This document shows, piece after piece, positions 24,585 through 34,076 of a stretch of 64,000 nucleotides of DNA. How positions within the stretch are numbered: the stretch's first letter is position 1; every line of letters begins with the position of its first letter. The stretch spans positions 186,001-250,000 of the forward strand of contig NZ_JNZZ01000013.1 of assembly GCF_000717645.1 (NCBI RefSeq). The letters run 5' to 3'. Under the pieces are notes generated by a model that searched no databases, was not told the DNA's origin, and saw only the letters and a list, made by a program, of their open reading frames with translations. Source of the stretch: Streptomyces californicus (GTDB taxonomy: Bacteria > Actinomycetota > Actinomycetes > Streptomycetales > Streptomycetaceae). A program made the translations under genes and the position numbers.

Positions 24585-25810
24585 CCCGTATCGCGCTCGA
24601 CCCCTTCGTCAGAGACCTCGACGGCGAGAGCGCCGCGCTGCGGGCGGCCGGTCCGCTGGCCGAGGTGGAGCTGCCGGGCGGGGTGCACGTGTACGCGGTC
24701 ACCCACCACAAGGAGGCCCGGGCGCTGCTCACCGACAGCCGGGTGGTCAAGGACATCAACGTCTGGAACGCCTGGCAGCGCGGCGAGATACCGGCGGACT
24801 GGCCGCTGATCGGCCTGGTCAACCCGGGCCGCTCGATGCTGACGGTCGACGGCCCGGACCACCGCCGCCTCCGTACGCTGGTGGCGCAGGCGCTCACGGT
24901 GAAGCGGGTCGAGAAGCTGCGCGCCGGGATCGAGGCGTTGACGAACGCGAGCCTGGAGCGGCTGGCGGCCCTCCCGGCCGGGGAACCGGTGGACCTGAAG
25001 GCCGAGTTCGCCTACCCGCTGCCGATGAACGTGATCAGCGAGCTGATGGGCGTGGACGCGGCGGACCACCCGCGGCTCAAGGAGCTGTTCGAGAAGTTCT
25101 TCTCGACGCAGACCCCGCCGGAGGAGGTCCCGCAGATGATGGCGGACCTCGGGACCCTCTTCACGAAGATCGTCGAGGAGAAGAAGGCGAACCCGGGCGA
25201 CGACCTGACCAGCGCCCTGATCGCCGCCTCCGAGGACGGCGACCACCTCACCGACGAGGAGATCCTCAACACCCTGCAGCTGATCATCGCCGCCGGGCAC
25301 GAGACCACGATCAGCCTGATCGTCAACGTCGTGGAGGCCCTCGCGATCCACCCCGAGCAGCGCAAGAAGGTGCTGAGCGGGGAGATCCCGTGGGAGGGCG
25401 TGATCGAGGAGACGCTGCGCTGGAACACCCCGACCTCGCACGTCCTGATCCGCTTCGCGACGGAGGACATCGAGGTCGGCGACAAGGTGCTCCCCAAGGG
25501 CGAGGGCCTGGTCGTCTCGTTCGGCGCGCTGGGCCGGGACGAGGAGCAGTACGGCCCGACGGCGGGCGACTTCGACGCGACCCGCACCCCCAACCGCCAC
25601 ATCGCCTTCGGCCACGGCCCGCACGTCTGCCCGGGTGCGGCGCTGTCCCGCCTGGAGGCGGGGATCGCGCTGCCGGCCCTGTACGAGCGGTTCCCGGAGC
25701 TGGACCTGGCGGTCCCCGCCGCCGAGCTGCGCAACAAGCCGATCGTGACGCAGAACGACCTGCACGACCTGCCGGTGAAGCTGGGCTGCCCGTTCGGCCA
25801 CGACGCCTGA
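24581..25810 (+). CDS. CYP154-like cytochrome P450, canonical
   Basis: A 409-residue soluble bacterial P450 with all hallmark motifs: I-helix AAGHETT, K-helix E277-T-L-R280, and the heme loop FGHGPHVCPGAALSR (Cys350). Length and sequence style fit CYP154 enzymes, which hydroxylate macrolides, steroids or other bulky substrates, but the natural substrate here is unknown. It is the last gene of the conservon operon, 4-bp overlapped with the CYP157-like gene, and is followed by a strong terminator. CYP157-CYP154 pairing within conservons is known. No ferredoxin or ferredoxin reductase gene is nearby, so redox partners come from elsewhere. Confidence 0.92.
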   Translation: MTRIALDPFVRDLDGESAALRAAGPLAEVELPGGVHVYAVTHHKEARALLTDSRVVKDINVWNAWQRGEIPADWPLIGLVNPGRSMLTVDGPDHRRLRTLVAQALTVKRVEKLRAGIEALTNASLERLAALPAGEPVDLKAEFAYPLPMNVISELMGVDAADHPRLKELFEKFFSTQTPPEEVPQMMADLGTLFTKIVEEKKANPGDDLTSALIAASEDGDHLTDEEILNTLQLIIAAGHETTISLIVNVVEALAIHPEQRKKVLSGEIPWEGVIEETLRWNTPTSHVLIRFATEDIEVGDKVLPKGEGLVVSFGALGRDEEQYGPTAGDFDATRTPNRHIAFGHGPHVCPGAALSRLEAGIALPALYERFPELDLAVPAAELRNKPIVTQNDLHDLPVKLGCPFGHDA

Positions 25811-27070
<1,260 letters not shown>

Positions 27071-27097
27071 TCCTCCGCCCCTCCCCGCTGTACGGAG

Positions 27098-27131
27098 ACG
27101 GCCCGGCACCCCACACGGCGTGCCGGGCCGT
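27098..27131 (+). terminator. serC terminator
   Basis: A perfect 12-bp stem, ACGGCCCGGCAC (27098-27109) with 27120-27131, closes a 10-nt loop and is followed by TTCT. It starts 28 bp after the serC stop. Confidence 0.85.
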
Positions 27132-27233
27132 TTCTGCCTCACTCGACCGGGCGGCCTATGCCGGAAGCGCGGTCCCGACCGGGCCGCCCCTACGATGATG
27201 GCCTCGACACCAGCCCATTCCAGGAGGCCCGCA

Positions 27234-27845
27234 ATGTCTGCAGCAGCAGTCGAGCACCCCTGTGACGACAAGCCGGAAACGCTGCTCGAAACGGCGAACC
27301 GTCTCGCTGAGCAGCTTCCGGGGCATCGCGTCGAGATCATCGGAGGCGTCATCACCGTGGCACCACCCCCGGACGGCCCGCACGCCCGCGCGCTCACCAA
27401 GCTCATGCGCCCCTTCATCTCCGCAGGTCTCGACGACGGCGAGAGTGAGGTGCTCCAGGGCATCGGCCTCTGGCTCCCCGGCGGTCCCCAGGACTTCGCG
27501 ATCCCCGATCTGGCGATCGTCGACGCCGACTTCGACGAGCACCGGGCCGAGAACAACTGCTACGACCCCTGCTGCTTCCGCCTGGTCCTGGAAGTCACCT
27601 CCGGGAACTACCAGAACGATCTGCGCAACAAGGTCACCGCCTACGCCCAGGCCAAGATCCCCGTGTACGTCATCGTCGACCGCAAGCACAGCCGGGTCCA
27701 CGTCCTGACCGAACCGCTCCCCGGAGGCTACGACCGGCACGAGGTCTACGCCCCCGGCCAGCAGGCCCCGCTGCCCGCCTCGATCGGCGCCGAACTCGCC
27801 CTGGACGTGGACGAGATCGTGCGGGCGGGCCGCCCGAAACGCTGA
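27234..27845 (+). CDS. Uma2-family (DUF820) putative endonuclease
   Basis: A 203-residue Uma2-family protein with the PD-(D/E)xK nuclease pattern: IIGGVITVAPPP near residue 37, PDLAIVDADFDEH near 88, LVLEVTSGNYQNDLRNKVTAY near 118-138 (EVTS and the lysine of the core), and PVYVIVDRK. Uma2 proteins are abundant in Streptomyces and cyanobacteria, and their role is not settled. The ATG at 27234 has a perfect AGGAGG at 27222-27227. It lies after the serC terminator and just before a DinB gene 35 bp away, so those two may share a transcript. Confidence 0.88.
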   Translation: MSAAAVEHPCDDKPETLLETANRLAEQLPGHRVEIIGGVITVAPPPDGPHARALTKLMRPFISAGLDDGESEVLQGIGLWLPGGPQDFAIPDLAIVDADFDEHRAENNCYDPCCFRLVLEVTSGNYQNDLRNKVTAYAQAKIPVYVIVDRKHSRVHVLTEPLPGGYDRHEVYAPGQQAPLPASIGAELALDVDEIVRAGRPKR

Positions 27846-27880
27846 GGACAGCGCTCGGGGCGCACCACTAGAATTCGCAC

Positions 27881-28423
27881 ATGAGTTCCCATGTGGCCCC
27901 CGTGACCCCCATGACACCTGTGACGCAGGTGCCGCCCGTCCCCTACACCGGCGGCGAGAAGGAAAGCCTTCACATCAGCCTCGACCGCCATCGGGACGTG
28001 GTGCTGTGGAAGCTCGAAGGGCTGGACGACGAGCAGCTGCGCCGCCCCATGACACCGACCGGGACCAATCTGCTCGGGCTGGTCAAGCATCTGGCGACCG
28101 TCGAATACGGCTGGTTCTGCGCCGCGTTCGGCCGTCCGACCGAGAGGTTCTGGTTCGACCCGGCGACCGAGGACATGGCGGTCGGCCCGGACGAGACGAC
28201 CGCCGACATCCTGGCTTTCCACGCCCGCGCCCGGGCGGCCGCCGACGCCGCGATCCGGGAGACGGACCTGGAGACGACGGGCACCGCGTGGGACGGGCGC
28301 GTGGTGTCGATGCGCTGGGTGCTGATCCACATGTTGGAGGACCTGCTGCGGCACGCCGGACACATGGACATCGTCCGCGAGCTCATCGACGGCGCGACCG
28401 GCAGCTACCCGGCGCCCGCCTGA
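27881..28423 (+). CDS. DinB/DUF664-family protein
   Basis: A 180-residue four-helix DinB-like protein with conserved motifs: LVKHLATVEYGWFC (metal-site histidine near residue 64) and VLIHMLEDLLRHAGHMDIVRE (histidine pair near residues 148-160). Actinobacterial members are predicted metal-dependent thiol transferases related to mycothiol-dependent enzymes; none of this is demonstrated for the present protein. A proline/valine-rich tail of about 25 residues precedes the domain. It is convergent with the DUF4259 gene. Confidence 0.87.
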   Translation: MSSHVAPVTPMTPVTQVPPVPYTGGEKESLHISLDRHRDVVLWKLEGLDDEQLRRPMTPTGTNLLGLVKHLATVEYGWFCAAFGRPTERFWFDPATEDMAVGPDETTADILAFHARARAAADAAIRETDLETTGTAWDGRVVSMRWVLIHMLEDLLRHAGHMDIVRELIDGATGSYPAPA

Positions 28424-28503
28424 ACCCGGGCCCGGCACCGCGGACCGGTCACGATCCGTCGGAGACGCCCCGCCCCCGGGCCCGGCCCCTCACTCCCCCC
28501 GCG

Positions 28504-28914
28504 TCACTCCCCCCGCGCGCCCGCGAGCACGGCGCGCAGCGTGGCTATGCCGGCCAGCCACGCCTGGTCCTCTCCCGCCTCCGCCCACAGGTCCAGCGGC
28601 TCGGCGTTCGGTGCGGTGAGGCGGTCCAGGGCGCGGACGGCCAGCGGGCGCAGGTCCTCGGGGAGCGGGGGCAGCGGGTCCTTCGGGCCGTACGCGGTGG
28701 TGACGGGCTCGCCGCCGGGGCACTGGGCGGCGACCAGCGCGGCGGCGGCGACCGCCTCCTCGCCCTCCGCGTAGCCCTCGCTCCCCGTGCCCGCGACGGC
28801 GGCCAGGGCCTCCCGGAGCACGTCCGCCTTCTTCGCACCCTCCGCGTCGTCCACCCGCCCGCCGAAGTCGGCCGCGGTGTCGTTGTCGAAGTGGCCGATG
28901 TCCCAGGCGCCCAT
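28504..28914 (-). CDS. DUF4259 domain protein
   Basis: A 136-residue small soluble protein beginning MGAWDIGHFDNDTAADF, the signature opening of DUF4259, then an Ala/Glu-rich helical remainder. Function unknown. The ATG at 28914 is placed exactly at the family start. It lies 10 bp downstream of the methyltransferase gene on the same strand, so the two are likely co-transcribed. Confidence 0.85.
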   Translation of the reverse strand: MGAWDIGHFDNDTAADFGGRVDDAEGAKKADVLREALAAVAGTGSEGYAEGEEAVAAAALVAAQCPGGEPVTTAYGPKDPLPPLPEDLRPLAVRALDRLTAPNAEPLDLWAEAGEDQAWLAGIATLRAVLAGARGE

Positions 28915-28924
28915 GGCTGCCCCC

Positions 28925-29647
28925 TCAGTTCGCTGCGCTGATGTCCCCATCCTCACAGCCGCCACTGACAACGGGCCTGCGCACCAGCACGAACCCCTGC
29001 GGGGCCCGCTCCGGGAACGGCCCGTCCGTCTCCCGCTCCCGCCGCGTCACGGACACGAGGCCGAGGCCCGCCTCCCGCAGCAGCTCCGCGATCCGCTGCG
29101 GCTGCCTCCGGTGGAAGACGAGCGCGACCTCCTCGCCGAGCGCCTCCGTCAGCCGCAGCGGCTCGTCCCCCACCTGGAAGCCCAGCAGCGCGTACGCCCC
29201 CGGGGCGAGGACGCGGTGGAACTCGGCGAAGGCGCGCGGGAGTTCCTCGTCCGGGACGTGGATGGTCGAGTACCACGCGAGCAGTCCGCCCAGCGAGGCG
29301 TCCGGCAGATCGAGGCAGAGCATGGACCCCTCGGCGAAGCGCAGCCCCGGGTGGTCCATGCGCGCCTCGGCCAGCATCCCGGGGGCGAGGTCGATCCCGA
29401 ACACGTCGAGCCCCAGGCCGAGTCCGTGCAGATACCCGGTCACCCGGCCCGTGCCGCACCCGACGTCCGCGAGCGGCAGCCCGCCGCAGTCCCGCGCCAC
29501 GAGTTCGGCGAAGACGGTCAGCATCCCGCGCTCCAGGGGCTTGCTCGCCAACTCGTCGCGGGTCCACTCCGCGTAGCCGGCGGCGATGGCGTCGTACGAG
29601 GTGCGCGTGGCGTGCAGGAAGTCGGGTGACAGCTCGGGTCTGGTCAT
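28925..29647 (-). CDS. Class I SAM-dependent methyltransferase
   Basis: A 240-residue Rossmann-type methyltransferase. The SAM-binding motif LADVGCGTGRVTGYL is near residues 58-72, the acidic motif FGIDLAPGMLAEAR near 83, and a post-motif DLPDASLGGLLAWYSTIHV follows. The methyl acceptor is not evident. The ATG at 29647 is preceded by intergenic sequence with heptamer repeats and is followed by DUF4259 on the same strand. Confidence 0.9.
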   Translation of the reverse strand: MTRPELSPDFLHATRTSYDAIAAGYAEWTRDELASKPLERGMLTVFAELVARDCGGLPLADVGCGTGRVTGYLHGLGLGLDVFGIDLAPGMLAEARMDHPGLRFAEGSMLCLDLPDASLGGLLAWYSTIHVPDEELPRAFAEFHRVLAPGAYALLGFQVGDEPLRLTEALGEEVALVFHRRQPQRIAELLREAGLGLVSVTRRERETDGPFPERAPQGFVLVRRPVVSGGCEDGDISAAN

Positions 29648-29788
29648 GGCGGACCACTTTAGGGGCCCCGAGACACGCCCGGGAGGGAACCGCGGAGCGG
29701 TCCCGGAACCCGTCCCGGCCGGGGCGGGACGGGGCGCGGCGGGCCGGTGCGGGGCGGGTTCCGGCACGCACCGGCACGCGGCCGCCCG

Positions 29789-29851
29789 CCCGTCGCCCGT
29801 CGCCCGTCACCCGTCACCCGTCACCCGTCACCCGTCACCCGTCACCCGTCG
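29789..29851. repeat. Heptanucleotide tandem repeat, nine units
   Basis: CCCGTCG x2, CCCGTCA x6, then CCCGTCG, in phase without interruption. It lies in the 220-bp region between the YcaC-like gene (stop 29868) and the start of the methyltransferase (29647), i.e. in the methyltransferase upstream region, where copy-number change could affect expression. Confidence 0.95.
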
Positions 29852-29867
29852 ACCATCGGTCACCGCG

Positions 29868-30524
29868 TCAGGCGGCGCCCCGGGCGCGTCCGGCGAGGAG
29901 CTGCGTCTCCCAGGCGAAGGCCACGCCCGACGCGCCGCCGTGCTGGGCCTGGACCTCGGCCGCCGCCGGGATGGTCTCCTCACGTGCCCAGTCGCGCTGC
30001 CACTCCCCCATCACGGCCAGCCAGGTGATCGGCACGACGCCCGCCTGGACCATGCGCCGTACCGCCATGTCGTGGGCCTCGGCCGACACGCCGCCGGACG
30101 CGTCGGTGACGGCGTAGACCTCGAACCCCTCGCCCACCGCCTGGATGGCCGGCATCGCCAGGCAGATCTCCGTCCAGAGCCCGGCGAGGATCAGCTTCTT
30201 GCGCCCGGTCGCCTTGACGGCGTCGACGACGCGCTCGTCCTGCCAGGTGTTGATGAAGGTCCGGTCGATCGGCTTCTGCTCCGGGAACACGTCCTGGATG
30301 CCCTGGATGATCAGGCCGCCGCGGTCCTCCAGCACCGTCGTCAGGATGGTCGGAACGCCGTACGCCCTGGCGGCCTTGGCGAGCCCGACGACGTTGTTGA
30401 CGACCATCGCCGGCTCGTGGCTGTTCAGGTTGGCGAACTGGAAGGGCTGGTGGTCGATCAGCACCAGGACGCTCTCCTCGGGCGTCAGCAGCGCGCCGAG
30501 TCCTGCCGTGTTCCGGTTGCTCAT
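29868..30524 (-). CDS. Isochorismatase-like (YcaC-type) cysteine hydrolase
   Basis: A 218-residue isochorismatase-superfamily hydrolase of the YcaC kind. The first catalytic Asp is in VLVLIDHQPFQFA (near residue 24). The nucleophile Cys is in ILAGLWTEICLAMPA (near 118), preceded by a cis-peptide-like region. The central Lys typical of nicotinamidases is not obvious, as in YcaC relatives. The substrate is unknown. The gene is divergent from a MarR regulator, with two palindromic sites about 75-120 bp upstream of its ATG, so MarR control is likely. Confidence 0.88.
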   Translation of the reverse strand: MSNRNTAGLGALLTPEESVLVLIDHQPFQFANLNSHEPAMVVNNVVGLAKAARAYGVPTILTTVLEDRGGLIIQGIQDVFPEQKPIDRTFINTWQDERVVDAVKATGRKKLILAGLWTEICLAMPAIQAVGEGFEVYAVTDASGGVSAEAHDMAVRRMVQAGVVPITWLAVMGEWQRDWAREETIPAAAEVQAQHGGASGVAFAWETQLLAGRARGAA

Positions 30525-30595
30525 GGGGTCCCTCTTCCGATGCGTCGCGCCCGCGTCCCCGTGGAGACGGGCGGCGAACGGCGTTGCGCCACCGA

Positions 30596-30646
30596 GTGGT
30601 TGACGTGTCATCCAACCTAGAGGGGTAGTGGTTGACGCGTCAACCA
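30596..30646. promoter_or_regulatory. Two MarR-type operators between YcaC-like and MarR genes
   Basis: A perfect 18-bp palindrome TGGTTGACGCGTCAACCA is at 30629-30646. A related imperfect copy, TGGTTGACG-TGTCATCCA, lies about 30 bp away (about 30598-30615). The divergent region 30525-30871 is gene-free; its MarR-proximal half also has degenerate GCGGGCGACCGGGG/ACCCGGG-type repeats. Binding by the adjacent MarR is inference. Confidence 0.7.
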
Positions 30647-30871
30647 AGGCGGTGCGGCACACGGTTCGGGGGCGCGGGCGACGCCCGGCGCACCGGCGGA
30701 CGCGCGAGGCGTCACGCGGGCGGGCGACCGGGGAGTCTCGCGGGTGGTGCCCGGGTGGCACGCGGGCGATACCCGCACGCCAGACGCGCGGGCGACCGAG
30801 GTGTTACGCAGGCGGTACCCGGGGTGTCACGCGGGTGGCTCCGCGCCCGGCGCCCTCGTTACGCTCCTCGC

Positions 30872-31336
30872 ATGAACGCGACGCCTCGCTGGCTGGACCC
30901 GGAGCAGCAGGCCGCCTGGGACAGCTTCATCCGCATGCAGGAGAAGCTCATCGGGCGGCTCGCCCGCCGAGTCCAGGCCGACTCCCGGATGTCCCCCTCC
31001 GACTACATCGTGCTGGCCAAGCTCACGGAGGCCGGCGGGCGCATGCGCTTCATGGACCTGACCAAGCTGGTGGAGTGGGAGAAGAGCCGCATGTCCCACC
31101 AGGTGGCGCGGATGGCCAAGCGTGGGCTGGTGCGCAAGGAGGACTGCCCCGACGACGGGCGCGGGGCGTTCGTCGTCGCCACCCCTGCCGGTCGCGAGGC
31201 GATCGAGGAGGCGGCGCCCGTACACGTCGAGCACGTCCGCCGGCTGTTCGTCGAGGCGCTCACCCAGGAGGAGTTGGACACTCTCGCCCGGATCTCGGAC
31301 CGCGTCCTCGCCCACCTGGAGACGCAGCCCGACTGA
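30872..31336 (+). CDS. MarR-family transcriptional regulator
   Basis: A 154-residue winged-helix MarR protein with the typical DNA-binding stretch MRFMDLTKLVEWEKSRMSHQ, VARMAKRGLVRKEDCPDDGR (about residues 50-92) and flanking dimer helices. The ATG at 30872 is preceded by TACGCT at a -10 distance and no strong ribosome site, so a short leader is likely. An in-frame start 80 codons earlier would run through the operators. It probably represses the divergent cysteine hydrolase and itself; the ligand is unknown. Confidence 0.92.
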   Translation: MNATPRWLDPEQQAAWDSFIRMQEKLIGRLARRVQADSRMSPSDYIVLAKLTEAGGRMRFMDLTKLVEWEKSRMSHQVARMAKRGLVRKEDCPDDGRGAFVVATPAGREAIEEAAPVHVEHVRRLFVEALTQEELDTLARISDRVLAHLETQPD

Positions 31337-31372
31337 CCGGGGACGGGCCGGGCCGGTCGCCGCCGCCGAGCC

Positions 31373-31915
31373 CTACGGCGCGGGCGCGGACGTCGGCGTT
31401 CCGGTCGCCGTCCACCGCCGCTCGCCGTCCTCCCACGCCTCCGTCGGCCGGAGTCCGGCCGCCCGCGCCACGGCCTCGGACGCCGCGTGGTCGGGGTGGA
31501 TGTGGGCGAGGAGTTCGCGGACGCCGCCGGCCGAGGCCAGGTGCGCCGCGAGCCCCTTCGCCGCCTCGCCCGCGTAGCCCCGGCCCTGCCACGGCGTGCC
31601 GATCACCCAGGCGATCTCGGCGCGGGAACCCCGTACGGTCGCCTGGACGTATCCGGCGAGGGCCCCCTCCTCGCGGACCCGGAGCACCCAGTTCCACCAC
31701 CGCTCCCCCGCGTCGGGCGAACCGGCGCACTGCCGCTCGTACCGGGCCCGCAGCGCGTCCGGGGCGGGCGGCTCGCCCCCGGTGAACCGGTACAGCGCCG
31801 GATCGGCGAGGACGTCCGCCATCTCGTCGGCGTACGCCGGATCGAGGGGGAGCGCGTCGAGGCGGGCGGTGGTGAAGGGCGGCGGCGGGGGCGGGGGCGC
31901 GGGAGTCGTCGGCAC
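31373..31915 (-). CDS. GNAT-family N-acetyltransferase (RimJ/RimL type)
   Basis: A 180-residue GNAT enzyme. A proline-rich N-terminal stretch precedes FTTARLDALPLD, the usual opening of RimJ/RimL-like acetyltransferases. The acetyl-CoA pyrophosphate loop IGTPWQGRGYAGEAAKGL lies near residues 113-130. Acceptor unknown. Two GTG starts are possible (31945 and 31915); I prefer 31915 because AGGGTCGGG lies just upstream and the extra ten residues show no conservation pattern. It lies downstream of the ABC genes on the same strand but 112 bp away. Confidence 0.85.
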   Translation of the reverse strand: MPTTPAPPPPPPPFTTARLDALPLDPAYADEMADVLADPALYRFTGGEPPAPDALRARYERQCAGSPDAGERWWNWVLRVREEGALAGYVQATVRGSRAEIAWVIGTPWQGRGYAGEAAKGLAAHLASAGGVRELLAHIHPDHAASEAVARAAGLRPTEAWEDGERRWTATGTPTSAPAP

Positions 31916-32027
31916 GGGGCCCGACCCTACGCGCCCCGCCCGCACCCCCGCCCGATCTTTCCGGGGCCCGGCCCCTCACCGGATCACGTACGCAACCCTC
32001 CCCGGCGGTCCCGGCCCAAGAACCCCC

Positions 32028-32867
32028 TCACCGGCTCAGGCGCTGGAAGCGGCGGACCGCCAGCGGCAGGAAGACCAGGGTCAGCACCAGCGGCCACACC
32101 ACCGCCATCAGCAGCGCGTGCTCCTCGACCCATGTGCCGCCGCCCGCCACCGGGTTGCCGAACAGCTCCCGGACGGCGGTCGCCGTCGAGGAGATCGGGT
32201 TCCAGGCGGCGAGGAAGCCGAGCCAGTCCGGCATCAGGGACGGGGAGACGAAGGTGCTGGAGATCATCGTGACGGGGAAGGCGACCGCGTACAGCCCGCC
32301 GGCCGCCTCCGGAGTGGGGACCAGCATGCCCAGCCAGACGCCCACCCAGATCAGGCTGAACCGCAGCAGCAGAAGCAGTCCGAACCCGCCGAGAGCGGCC
32401 GGGACCCCGCCGTCCGCGCGCCAGCCGATCAGCAGCGCCGTGGCGGCGAGGATGGCCAGTTCGGCGGCGGCGACCACCAGGTCCGCCGTCCCGCGCCCGG
32501 CGGCGAAGGCGGAGGGCGCCATCGGCATGGACCGGAAGCGGTCGACGACGCCCTTGGAGGCGTCGGTGACGACGGCGACCGCGGTGTTCATGAAGCCCAT
32601 CGCCATGGTCATCGCGAACATGCCGGGCATCAGGAACTCCCGGTAGTCCCCGCCCCCGGGCACCTTCATCGCGCTGCCGAAGACGTATCCGTACAGGAGG
32701 AGCGAGAGGATCGGGAAGCCGAGCTGCCAGACGATCGCGACCGGTTGGCGCTGGTAGTGGGTGAGGACGCGGCGGGCGATGTTCCAGCAGTCGGAGACCG
32801 CCCAGTAGGCGGTGGCGCGGGGGCGGCGCACGCCGGTCGTCACGGGATTCTGTTCGAGCGCGGTCAT
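32028..32867 (-). CDS. ABC-2 type transporter permease (drug export, DrrB-like)
   Basis: A 279-residue permease with about six membrane segments ([39 protein letters not shown] and others). The ABC-2 signature region [23 protein letters not shown] follows segment two. It pairs with the ATPase encoded immediately upstream (4-bp ATGA overlap). DrrAB-like pairs export drugs or lipids; the substrate is unknown, but regulation by a divergent TetR fits drug export. Confidence 0.93.
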   Translation of the reverse strand: MTALEQNPVTTGVRRPRATAYWAVSDCWNIARRVLTHYQRQPVAIVWQLGFPILSLLLYGYVFGSAMKVPGGGDYREFLMPGMFAMTMAMGFMNTAVAVVTDASKGVVDRFRSMPMAPSAFAAGRGTADLVVAAAELAILAATALLIGWRADGGVPAALGGFGLLLLLRFSLIWVGVWLGMLVPTPEAAGGLYAVAFPVTMISSTFVSPSLMPDWLGFLAAWNPISSTATAVRELFGNPVAGGGTWVEEHALLMAVVWPLVLTLVFLPLAVRRFQRLSR

Positions 32868-33949
32868 GCCGCCGCCACCTCCGAGGTGTCGTGGTTCCCG
32901 GTGCCGCGGTTCTCCGCGTCCCCGTTCGGGGGCGCGTCATCCGTCGCGCCGTGTCCGGTCAGCCGCAGGAACACGTCGTCCAGGCTCGGCCGCCGCAGGC
33001 CGATGTCCTCCACCGTGATCCCTTCGTCCTGGAGGCCGCGCGCCACCTCGGTGAGCGCGGCGACCCGGTCGGCGACCTGTGCGTGCACCCGGCGGGCGGG
33101 GGCGTCGGTGACGACGAGACCGCCGCCGGCCACCCGGCCGACGGCCCCGGCCACCGCCGCGAGGTCGCCCGCATCGGCGGCCACCACCTCGATCCGGTCG
33201 CCGCCGACGCGGTCCTTCAAGGCGTCCGGGGTGTCGTCCGCGATGGCGCGCCCCCGGTCGATGACAGTGATGCGCGAGGCCAGCCGGTCCGCCTCGTCCA
33301 GGTACTGCGTGGTCAGCAGCACCGTCGTCCCGCCTGCGGCCAACGCCCTTACGGATTCCCACACTTCGCCCCGCCCGCGTGGGTCGAGCCCGGTCGTCGG
33401 CTCGTCCAGGAAGAGCACGTCGGGGTCGAGGATCATCGACGAGGCGAGGTCGAGCCGCCGCCGCATGCCGCCGCTGTACGCCGTGACCCCCGTGTCGGCC
33501 GCCCCGGTCAGGCCGAACCGGTCCAGCAACTCCCCGGCGCGGTGCCGGGCCGCGCGGTTGCCCAGGTGGAAGAGGCGGCCGAACATCTCCAGGTTCTGCC
33601 GCCCGGTGAGCCCCTCGTCGACGGCCGCGTACTGGCCGGTGAGCCCGATCCGGCTCCGTACGCGGCGGGGCTCGCGCGCCACGTCGAGCCCGGCGACCTC
33701 GGCCCGGCCCCCGTCGTGCCGCAGGAGGGTGGCGAGGACCCGCACGGCGGTGGTCTTGCCGGCCCCGTTCGGCCCGAGCAGGCCGTGGACGGCGCCGGGG
33801 CGCACGGCGAGGTCGAACCCGTCGAGCGCCCGCTTCTGCGCGCCGCCCTTCCCCCGGTACCGCTTCACGACGCCCTCGGCGAGCACCGCGTACCCGGACG
33901 AGGACCCCGGCCCGGCCGGTGACCCGGACCCCTTCATGCGCTTGGACAT
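32864..33949 (-). CDS. ABC transporter ATP-binding protein (DrrA-like)
   Basis: A 361-residue ATPase with Walker [10 protein letters not shown] (near residue 58), Q-loop [18 protein letters not shown], signature [12 protein letters not shown], Walker [14 protein letters not shown] and a switch histidine-like region. A DrrA-type C-terminal domain follows ([15 protein letters not shown] near residue 325). It powers the partner permease encoded 4 bp overlapped downstream. The ATG at 33949 is the first plausible start; sequence upstream runs into three regularly spaced operator palindromes shared with the divergent TetR gene. Confidence 0.95.
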   Translation of the reverse strand: MSKRMKGSGSPAGPGSSSGYAVLAEGVVKRYRGKGGAQKRALDGFDLAVRPGAVHGLLGPNGAGKTTAVRVLATLLRHDGGRAEVAGLDVAREPRRVRSRIGLTGQYAAVDEGLTGRQNLEMFGRLFHLGNRAARHRAGELLDRFGLTGAADTGVTAYSGGMRRRLDLASSMILDPDVLFLDEPTTGLDPRGRGEVWESVRALAAGGTTVLLTTQYLDEADRLASRITVIDRGRAIADDTPDALKDRVGGDRIEVVAADAGDLAAVAGAVGRVAGGGLVVTDAPARRVHAQVADRVAALTEVARGLQDEGITVEDIGLRRPSLDDVFLRLTGHGATDDAPPNGDAENRGTGNHDTSEVAAA

Positions 33950-33991
33950 GGCACAACCCCCTGCTTCCCGTGCTGACCGGATGCCAACTGG

Positions 33992-34044
33992 GTACACCGT
34001 ACTCCAGAATGGGTACGGTGTACGCGAAAACGAGTACGGCGTAC
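33992..34044. promoter_or_regulatory. Three GTAC-N3-GTAC sites at exact 21-bp spacing (TetR operators)
   Basis: GTACACCGTAC (33992-34002), GTACGGTGTAC (34013-34023) and GTACGGCGTAC (34034-34044) start exactly 21 bp apart, two helical turns, so all present the same face. The first two are also reverse complements of each other. They fill the 127-bp region between the ABC ATPase (33949) and TetR (34077) starts. Confidence 0.8.
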
Positions 34045-34076
34045 CCACACCTGCTCCGGAGCATTACGCTGGCCTC

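Noticed and set aside
29789..29851. Possible CRISPR-like array
   Set aside because: Units are 7 bp with no spacers; simple tandem repeat.
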